DNA from: Lithodes maja
Lineage: Eukaryota; Arthropoda; Malacostraca; Decapoda; Lithodidae
Direction of reading: 5' to 3'
Assembly (NCBI GenBank): GCA_037953745.1
Contig: JBAKBP010007588.1
Span: forward strand, 34,436 to 98,435
Length of the DNA: 64,000 nt
The notes beneath the pieces are model-generated. The model was not told the DNA's origin and searched no databases. It worked only from the letters and a program-made list of their open reading frames with translations. Below are positions 52,916 to 62,100 of this stretch, one piece after another; positions within the stretch are counted from its first letter, which is position 1; each line of letters begins with the position of its first letter. A program made the position numbers and the translations under genes.

Positions 52916-54312
52916 CTCCGGACTTAACTTCACCTTTGAAAAATCTAACAATGGACAACTCTCCTTCCTCGACATCCTCGTAGCTCTGAACGACCATGGG
53001 TTCAAAACCACCGTCTACATTAAACCAACTAACACAGGACAATGCCTCAACGGCGATAGTGAATGCCCCCGCCGTTATCTTCTATCCTCCATCTCCGCCT
53101 ATGTTAGGAGAGCCCTCACGCACTGCTCTACCTGGGCCGACACCCACCAGGAACTAGAAAGACTATCCCAAGTTTTAGTAAATAACGGATACTCCAACTC
53201 CGACATCTCCAGCACCATCAACCACCATCTTGAAATATGGTACACCCAAAGCTCTCCCAACATTGACCCCCCCCAATGAAATTAAGATCTTCTACCGCAA
53301 TTACATGTCCTCTGAACACAAAAATGACGAGGCCGTCTTAAAAGAAATAATCTCCAAGCATGTCCACCCAACCAACCCGGAAAACAAAATCAAATTAATA
53401 ATTTATTACAAATCCCCCAAGACCTCCAACCTCGTTCTCCGCAACAAACCAGCCTCCACCAAGATAAAGAGCCCGATGACCGACGATCACATCATTTACC
53501 AACATACCTGTAATTATGAGGACTGTGGACCTCATTCCTATATTGGTATGACGCAGACTCGTCTTTCACGTCGGCTAACTCTTCACCTTCAGGCTGGAGC
53601 CATCAAAGACCACTATCTCACCCCTAACCACTCTCACCTCACACGCAACGAGTTAGAGAAACACACCACCATACTCGATAAAGAAAGTGACCCAAGGAGA
53701 TTACCTATACTCGAAGCCTTACATCCCAACATCAACAACCAAACTCTGGACCTTCAGATCCTTCCTTCTGCCAAAAGGCACTTTCCTACAGGACCTAACA
53801 CCCCCCCTCGCCCCCCGGTGCCCTTGACGCAGCCCCCCGCGCTACCTCCTTCAGCTTCGTCTTCCGCAGGCGCCACACAACTTAGGCCACGCCCCTCGAC
53901 ACGCAGCCAATCAGCTTCGACCCCACCAACCGACCACCATCCCGCATCCAGTGCGCATGCGTGTAGCGGTTCCCCCCTTTCTCCTTCCTAGAATACCCCT
54001 CCACCAATAGTAGACTTTTGCCCCCTGTTTTTCGCCTCCTCTGATCCTCCACCCTCTATATATACCCTTCCTGTTTACCTTTTATATCATTCCATCCTTA
54101 CTTGATAATGCTGGTTGTCCAGTGAAACGCGTCGTATATCCTGTATCATCGTTTACATTTATGAAACCCTGTACCACCATGAATTTTGCTCATCTCCTTC
54201 ATCTACTTCCTGCCACCCAGCGAAAACTCATCAGAGACCTGGAAACTTTGAATAATAAAATTTCCAACGCAGAAATTGCCATTTCTTTCAACCTCGTATG
54301 TATTAAAGAAAA
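52912..54312 (+). pseudogene. Penelope-like element, 5'-truncated (plus copy of a head-to-head pair)
   Basis: Starts at 'SSGLNFTFEKSNNGQLSFLD' and continues as a close copy of the facing element through 'HSYIGMTQTRLSRRLTLHLQ' to the end of the endonuclease (about 53755). A 3' region and a pseudo-LTR with 'HLLPATQRKLIRDLETLNNK' at 54182-54312 follow. A run of ten C in the minus copy is eight C here (about 53266-53274), which shifts the frame; a few codons near 53720 are deleted. It lacks the RT catalytic block altogether. Ends in an (AT)n tract. Confidence 0.88.
54101..54140 (+). ncRNA. Hammerhead-ribozyme-like motif in the Penelope pseudo-LTR
   Basis: 'TTGATAATG CTGG TTGT CCAG TGAAAC GC GTC' has the layout of a minimal hammerhead: a CUGANGA-like box, a 4-bp stem II with a tetraloop, GAAAC, a very short stem III and a GUC cleavage triplet. 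The first box deviates (UUGAUAA), so self-cleavage is doubtful. The facing element carries the same sequence inverted at 51503-51537. Penelope-like elements are known to encode short hammerheads in the pseudo-LTR. Confidence 0.45.
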
Positions 54313-54340
54313 AATATATATATATATATACATATATATA

Positions 54341-56994
54341 AAGCCCTCGGCCTAGTCGTCCACGACAAGGAAGGATACTTGCGACAAGACAAAATTCCGG
54401 AGGATATCCCGAAACCCCACAGACGAAATCAAAAGGAAGGCAAACACCATTATTACAACCATCTACGCAAAAGCCGAATAATCCACCTCAAGACACACAT
54501 TGGTGAATTCTCTCCAGGAATGGCACCATAAAAAACCCAGCCGGAAAACCCCCTCCGACCTATAATCTCCCAAATCCCGACGGAGACATACCAAATAGCG
54601 AAGACCCTAAACAACCTCCTGACACCGTACGCCCCCAGAAAACACAGCCTATGCTCGGCCACAGATTTCCTAGATATAATCCGTGATGCCTCACCGACCG
54701 ACGACGACCTAGTAGCTTCACTCGACGTAGAAGAAGGCCTGTTCACAAATGTACCAGCGGATAGGACGATCGACATCATCCTACGTCGGGTGTATCACTC
54801 CCATATCTCCCCACCTCTAGACATACCTGAACAAGCCCTTCAAATGCTGTTGGAGCTATGTACCAAAGAAGCCCCCTTCACCTGCCTCCCAGGTATAATG
54901 TATCACAGATCGATGGTGTAGCGATGGGCAGCCCCCTTGGTGTACTCTTCGCTAACTCCTTCATGGGCACCATCGAAGAGGACCTCCTAGCAACCCACCA
55001 CCCCTCCATCTACTGCCGTTACGTTGATGTCATCTTTGTACGGGTGAAGGACCTCGACGAACTGCGAGAGCTTCAACAACGCTTCATCGCAGCATCAGGG
55101 CTCAACTTTACCTATGAAGAAACCCCTGAAGGGAAACTACCTTTCCTAGACGTCCTAGTCACCAAACACGACATGGGCTTCAAGACAACAGTCTATACGA
55201 AGCCCACGAACAATGGACTCTGCGTCAACGGCAACATTGAGAGCCCCAAAAGATACCTTATCGCCACCATCTCTGTCTATGTCAGGAGGGTACTCTCTCG
55301 CTGTTCCTCCTGGCGAGACACTCACCTTGAACTAAACCGCCTTACACAAGTCCTCATCAACAACGGCTACTCCAACTCCGACGTTGACAACACCATCAAG
55401 AAGCACCTAGAAAAATGGTACAACAATGAAGCCCCCCAACACCACCGGCCCCGGAGACCTCAAACTCTACTACAAAAACTACATGTCCTCCGACCATAAA
55501 ACAGACGAAGCTGTCATAAGGAACATCATCCTTAACCCGGCGAGCGCACGCAGGGTGTAGTGAACACCACACTTCTGGGCAGCAATATTAAGCTCCATTC
55601 CTGCCTATAATCGTGTTTTTATGATAAATATCATTATTACTTATTGATATGCGCCTATTTTACGTTTCATATGAAGATGGTAACTTGTAACAACAATAAA
55701 ACAAGTGGGAATATCGTTTGGATGGTCAAAATCGCGAATTATTACCGAGCAGTTCATTCATCAATTGTGAGCCAGACGGCCTTACACCCTCTTCTCTCGA
55801 GGGCTGAAGCAGTACTGAGCTACTCCCTCACACTCTCCCAGTCTCTACCTTACGTAACACACATGACCACACCATAGAACCGGCTTGGAGATGTTTACAC
55901 AAAATATACCAATGAATAAGGGAATAACAGGGAAAATAGGTGATAATTGAATGGGGGTGGGTGGAAGGAGGGGATTTTGACAGATGTGGAGGAGTGATAT
56001 GAGGTATGGAGGGGAAGAAAACAAAAATTTAAGTGCTACTGGGGCCTTTTAAAAGTTTTGTTTTTGGGCCTTACCTCATAAGAGGGTCCTCGCCCTTGCC
56101 CACCAAAACCTCTTAAGAGTGTTCTCGACGTTCCTGGGTTAAAAACATCCAGCCCACCAACGCCGACAACAAAATCAAACTTATTATATTCTACAAATCC
56201 CCTAAAACCTCCCAACTTGTCCTACGTAATCACCCTGTCAATGACAAAAAACAACTGAGTCTGGACCATGTAATAATACCAACACTCCTGTACCAACGGG
56301 GACTGTGGACCCCGTACAGTGTATATTGGCATGACCAGACCCGCTTGAGCCGTCGCCTTACCCTCCATCTACAATCCGGCTTTATCAAAACTCACTACAA
56401 CACCCCAGGCCACCCAAAACTAACTCGCAAAGACCTAGAAGCCAGCACCTCAATCGTAGATCATGAACCAGACCCCAGATTCTTCCCCATTCTTGAAGCC
56501 ATCTACATACAGACCCTCAACCCTCTTTTAAATAACTAGACCTCCGATCCACAAGTTCTCCCGACAGCGAGGAGAACCTACCCCTTTCGACATCACAAAG
56601 AAAATGGTGACGCCAACAGGGAGCACCTCCTCACTCCATTGTCCACCCGAGGATGCCCGGACTGCCTGCCTCCCCCGACCCAGTCAGCCAATCACGACCG
56701 CAGACCACCGACTAGCCCCGGCCACTTGAGCAGAACAGCGACGCGTGATCCAGGTAACCCCTATAAAAGCCCCCCTCAACACATATGCAAAACAGAATCA
56801 ACTGTGTGATCATGGCTAATGAAGTAGCCGAAACGTTACAACAAACAACCACAACTCAAGAACCCTCTGAAAACTACGGTACTCTCCTTCACCAACTCAA
56901 TGAACAACAACGAAAGATTGGGAGAGACATTGAATCTTTAAATAAAAAATATATTAATACACAATATGCTGTATTATTTAATCTCACCTGCCTT

Positions 56995-57000
<6 letters not shown>
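54341..57000 (+). pseudogene. Third Penelope-like element, more complete but inactivated
   Basis: Plus-strand pieces: connector 'HYYNHLRKSRIIHLK', RT 'PIISQIPTETYQIAKTLNNL', 'DLVASLDVEEGLFTNVPAD', then after a frameshift near 54890 'VSQIDGVAMGSPLGVLFANS', 'YCRYVDVIFV' and 'LPFLDVLVTKHDMGFKTT'. The second catalytic aspartate of Y-V-D-D is replaced by V. The frame is then split by a TTAA element (55536-56138), after which the endonuclease resumes ('SRRLTLHLQSGFIKTHY', 'DPRFFPILEAIYIQTLNP') to a stop at 56539. A pseudo-LTR follows with TATAAAAG at 56762-56769 and the N-terminal segment 'LLHQLNEQQRKIGRDIESLN' (56785-57000), ending in (AT)n. Frameshift, active-site loss and insertion make it dead. 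Confidence 0.87.
55536..56138 (-). mobile_element. TTAA-flanked element splitting the third Penelope-like copy
   Basis: TTAA at 55532-55535 and 56139-56142. The ends are CCCGGCGAGCGCACGC and (opposite strand) CCCAGGAACGTCGAGA. Read on the minus strand it shares 'TCAATTATCACCTATTTTCC' and C-rich and A-rich blocks with the element at 15313-15952, so the two are distant members of one piggyBac-like family in opposite orientation. A small frame at 55644-55877 is not convincing. 603 bp. Confidence 0.75.
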
Positions 57001-57031
<31 letters not shown>

Positions 57032-57034
<3 letters not shown>

Positions 57035-58832
57035 GACGCACCCAGTGCGTGGCAACTTAACCTGATTGTACTCCTTGGTACTCCACTGTGCCGTGTGCCG
57101 GTGCGGTGCCGTGTGCCGGTGCGGTGCCGTGTTGGCTGCTTATATTGAGTGTGACAACGTATAACTATGTTCTTTGTATCTCTGCAAAGGTCTCGTCATT
57201 TGCTAACCAGTGGTGGGTTTTGTTTTAAGCCATGTCGAGACCTTCCATTTAATATGTAGTATCAATAGAGAAGTTGATAGATGAGATAATAGGAATTCAG
57301 AGAGAGAGAGTGAGTTAGACTTCAGAGCGAGAGGGTAGCAATGGTTGCCAGACGTATGGACCGGTTGGCAGCCCTGCGCTTATAGCTAGGTGCGACAGGG
57401 TTGGTAGTACATTGCCGCCTGCATATGCTGCCTGGCTGCCCATGTTGTCGTACTGCACATTGCATGGAGGCTCGCTGTGTGTTCCATGATCAGGTTGCCT
57501 AGAACCTTTGAGATTCTAACATCCCTTGCCCTCTCTCCCAATTTCTCACGGTTGCACTCTTTCTCTCTGACGACATTACTCTCATTTCATTCTTCTCTCT
57601 ATTTAAATGCATACCCTTCCCTTGAGGTCCTAAAGGAGTTTCAGCACTCACCTCTCGTATTACTCTTAGGACAAGCATATATTTACATGTATTAGATTTA
57701 AGGGGTTAATGTGAACAGCGATCTTCTTGATGAGGATAGTTGGTGAACGTTCTACATGTTCACGAGTTATATGCCCAGCTCATCATCCAATTTGTGACTA
57801 GACTAGTGCCATGTGTAAGAGCCCGACCATGCCCAGGAGTTGTCTGTAGAGGGGTGAGGACTTAGCCTTGATTTGCCTACCGAGCCAGGAGCGAGTGTAG
57901 TACCAGAGACTACAGCTCGCTCGTAGTGCCGGTATAGTAGAGTAACGTAATTTATCTGTCCTTGTGTTCTCTGCAGTCTTTTCCTGGGTTCTCGCTTTCG
58001 GTGCTGGGACTCGTTGTTCCTGTGACTTGGCCTGCTAGCTAGAACACATGGGGATGATGAGTGGGTGATATCTTTATTTTACTATGCATTGCAGCTCTCT
58101 TTAAGTTTATGTATGTAACACTTTACAATACACATTACTCACACACAAGACAACACTATTAATACTTTCATGTATCAATTAACTGCACTGTCGTTTTGCT
58201 GCTGTGTCCGGAGTTCTGTTGCGTAGGGCGCATACAGACTCAGAGGGGAGACAGAGTGAGAGAAGCGAAGTAGCCTATGCGGTAGTAGGCTACCGGCGCA
58301 GTACTGTTGCCTGCAACCTTTTAGTTATTCCAAGTATAGATTCATTATTACAATAAGTGACTACTATTTATGTTCCTTCCATGTGTATTATTAGGTATCT
58401 ACTGGATCATGAACATCTTGTATGCTACATGCTAGTGCATGTTAGTAGGGGACAGTTATTCTAGTGCACGCGCTTTCAAGTAGGCGTGTACATTTGTCAT
58501 TTAGCATTTCACTGTCATACCTTTAGCCTGCTTCTATTCTACATTATTAGAGGCTTAATATTAACGTAGTTTCTTGAGTATTGCATTTCTTTAGTAATAA
58601 CGTAACCTATAAATGTCTGAGGGAGTTTAGCCTCATAGCCTACCCCTGTTGTACACTTTCGCCGAGTTAAGGTACCTCGTTACCATAGACGATAACTCTG
58701 TAGGGCGTTGGTGCTTTTGTTGTCTGGAGCATATAGTATTTGGGACTGGAATCGAGCGTGTCGTTGTCACATAAGCCATTTCTGTCCTACGATCAAGAAT
58801 CCCGAATATGTATTGCCGATCCAGCCGTAACA
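57032..58832 (+). mobile_element. 5' LTR of the Gmr1-like Ty3/gypsy element
   Basis: Begins TGTGACGCACCCAG right after an (AT)n tract and ends CCAGCCGTAACA, the same termini as the solo LTR at 42516-44372. The last ~150 bp aligns with that LTR. Unusually long at 1801 bp. A duplicated 'GTGCCGTGTGCCGGTGCG' lies near 57088-57130. No clear TATA box was identified in this copy. The 3' LTR would lie outside the window. Confidence 0.85.
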
Positions 58833-58835
58833 AAA

Positions 58836-58853
58836 TGGCGACCTTGCACAAGA
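58836..58853 (+). other. Primer-binding site of the gypsy element
   Basis: TGGCGACCTTGCACAAG starts three bases after the LTR. A TGG start, complementary to a tRNA 3' CCA, is required of an LTR-element primer site. The tRNA is not identified. About 250 bp of leader follows before the gag ATG. Confidence 0.7.
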
Positions 58854-59104
58854 TTCAGTAGTATCCTATCACATGTTTTTTTTGGAGAACTATTCTATGC
58901 TACCTAGTAGAGCTGGCTAGAATTTTCTTGCATATTGGAGGAATTTTTATTGTGTCATTATTGTATTGGTGGACTTGCAGATTGTTTCGTTGGGGGTGTC
59001 TAGAGTAGAGTCATTCAAGCATCTTTAACATTTTGTGAGTCGAGACTGCAATTAGTAATAAGCACTTCTTTTTTTTTATGAACAGCAATTGTATAACCAG
59101 CACT

Positions 59105-62100
59105 ATGTCTAATGACTCATCATTTACGGGGGAGGATAACACGGTACAGCCTAGTAACCAGCAAGTACAACAGATGTTTAGGGAGGGGAGTGTTATAAGT
59201 GGAGAGAGGGATGCCCGGGCATTTTTGCAGACACCTTTGACCGAACAGCGCCTGCAGGCTATTGATTGTTACGGTCTTCGCTGTTTAGCCACGGTTTTGG
59301 GGCGGGACTGTCCTGACAGTTGGCCCAAGAAGAATTTGGTGGCATGTTTGTTGGGTGATGGCGATGGGGCGGTGGGTGGAGTGGGGTCTTGGGGGGTTCC
59401 CTCCAAGCCTCCATTCCACTCTACCCCTGAGCTGGGCCCTCAGCCAGCGAGTCTTAGCACGATGCAGCAGGAGGGTTCTCAAGGGCAAGCTGGCTTACCC
59501 GTAAACACGTCTCGGTGTGGATCCCCCATTTTGTGCTCTCCCCCCCCAGGCCTGTCTCCTGAGATGTTATTTCAGCTAGAACTAGCTAAGTTTAAGCTGC
59601 AGGAGACTCAGATACAGATACAACAGTCTAGTATAGAACGCATAGAGGTTGCTAGAATCCAAGCCAATCTGGATGCAACCAGGTACCAGGCTGAAATGGA
59701 TGTCGAGAAGTCTAGAGTAGAGACCACGGGGCGTCATCTCGGTGGTGGGCACCGGGTTACAGACTCACTTTCGCATTTAATTAAGTTAGTACCCGCATTT
59801 GATGAGACAGCAGTGACTGAGTTTTTTGCTCGTTTCGAAAAGAAGTGTCGTGAGTATGACTGGCCGGAGGTTAAATGGGCAGCATTAGTTTCATCACGTC
59901 TAGTGGGTAAGGGGTTGAAAGCCTACGATGCACTGTCACTGGACGAGAGTGTAGTGTATGGACTGGTGAAGGAGGCTGTGCTCCGGGCTTACGAACTGCA
60001 ACCCGAAACTTATAGATTGAAGTTCCGTGGCGTGAATAAGAAGAGCGACGTCAGTTTTATGGAGCACGCACGGGACTTAACAGATGCAGGTAATAACTGG
60101 TTTCGGTCCGAGCACGCAGAGTCGGCTGAGGAAATTAAGCAACTTTTCTATCTGGAACAGTTTTACAAATGCACTGGAACCGATCTAACGCTGAACATTA
60201 AGGAAAAATGTCCCAAGACAGTAGAGGAGGCTGCCAAGATGGCAGACCTCAGATTATCATTGATTCGTGGTTGCGGTGCCGCTCAGAGGGCTGAGTCAGG
60301 GCAGAAGGGGCGCTATACCCCACCCACCAGAGTTTTCGATAATAACAAATCCTATGACACACATAACCACACTAAATGCATTGCACCTAATAACACCTAC
60401 AAAAACAAGCCTCTCCCGTTTACTAAAGGTCAGGCCCCTTCTTCGCCCGCACAAGGGAAGAAGCCCATTGGGGATGTGAAATGTTACAAATGTCAGAAGC
60501 TAGGCCATTATTCACGTGAGTGCCCTAGTAACACTCCCGCTAAGCCGGTGTCATTGGTTCACAGTATCGGTGTGTCTCTGAAGGCTGCAGCAACTGCCCG
60601 GGGTAGGTTGTCAGCAGCTGAGGCACACGCGGTAAAGAAGCGTACGGAAGGCTCGACACCTGTCCGGGACACTTTCTGTGACCATCGGGGACACGGGTTT
60701 GTGAGCTGGGGGAGTGAACTACGGAGGGTTGACTTGCTGAGGGATACGGGGGCTTCGCAAACTTTGTTGAGGAACTTCACAGGGAAACCGATAAATGCGG
60801 CCAGAGTTGTTGTGGTGCAGGGTATAAATGCTACGAGGTCATACCCACTTGTGAGGTTGGAGTTGAGAGTGGGAGAGGTGTGCAGGGAGCTGGATGTAGG
60901 GATCGTTGAGTGTTTGCCAGTTGAGGGCGTCGACCTTCTTCTCGGCAACGACTTTGCGGTGCCCACTTCCGGGACTCCACCCTTAGTCGTTGCCGAGAGG
61001 GCGGCCGACGTGGATGGTGAGAATCGGGAATGGGTTGGGAGGTGCCAACAGGATGAGATGGCCTGTGTGGTAACCCGATCTCGCTCTGCGGCTCCTGCAC
61101 AGCCTAGCACTCAACCTCGGGGACAGTGGAGGAAGGATCAGGAGAAGGTTGCTAAGGGCAGGAAAAGGGACATTGATTCTGCTGCACTTCTCGGTGATTC
61201 GGTACTTGGACCTATAATAAACACGGGAGTTGACTCTGGCCCAGATATGGTGTGTAACAAGGCAGAGTTGGGTAAGACTTCGCGTGAGGCAAGAGCTGTA
61301 GCGAGAGCCACTAAGGCAGTAGAGCCTACTAGCCGGGGTAATGTCTTATTACAAAACCATCTTGATGCATTGACGCCCAGGGACATTAGTGAGCAGCAGC
61401 TGCAAGACGCTAGCCTAGCTCGTTATAGCAATGGTGCCATAGAGTTGGAGGAAGATGGGGATGCGAAGCCGGGAGATTTCTTTAGGCTCAACAGGATATT
61501 GTACCGCAGATTTCTAGACCCCAAATCGAAGTGGGAGGGCGGTGCGAGGGTAGTAGACCAGGTGGTTGTTCCAAATAAGTATAGAGAGTCCTTATTGTGT
61601 CTGGCGCATGATGTGCCGGTGGCGGGTCATTTGGGGGTAACAAAAACATTGGCGGCATTGGGCAGGTTTTTCTGGTGGCCTGGGGTCAAGGCTGATGTCT
61701 GTGCATGGGTGGCTGGGTGTGCGACCTGCCAGACAACGGGGAAGCCTAACCAGACAATCCCGAAGGCACCTTTGTTTCCCATACCTGTCACCGGGCCTCC
61801 GTTCAGCAAAGTTGTAGTAGATTTGGTTGGCCCTTTCCCGCCTACTAGTAGTGGCAATAAATTCCTGTTGACAATCATGGATGTGGCTACGAGATACCCG
61901 GACGCATACCCCATGAGAAACGGCTCGGCAAAGGCAGTTGTTAAAAACTTATTATTGTTCTGTTCCCGTTATGGATTTCCACGTGAGGTGCAGTCAGACC
62001 AGGGGAGCAATTTTACATCCAAATTGTTCAAGCAAACCCTTCAGTTGCACGGTATATGTTCTGTAGTGTCGTCAGCCTACCATCCCGAGAGTCAGGGAGT

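Noticed and set aside
52914..53011. N-terminal ~33 residues of the minus-strand Penelope frame (before MGSPLG) as true protein
   Set aside because: This stretch is the antisense of the facing element across the head-to-head junction.
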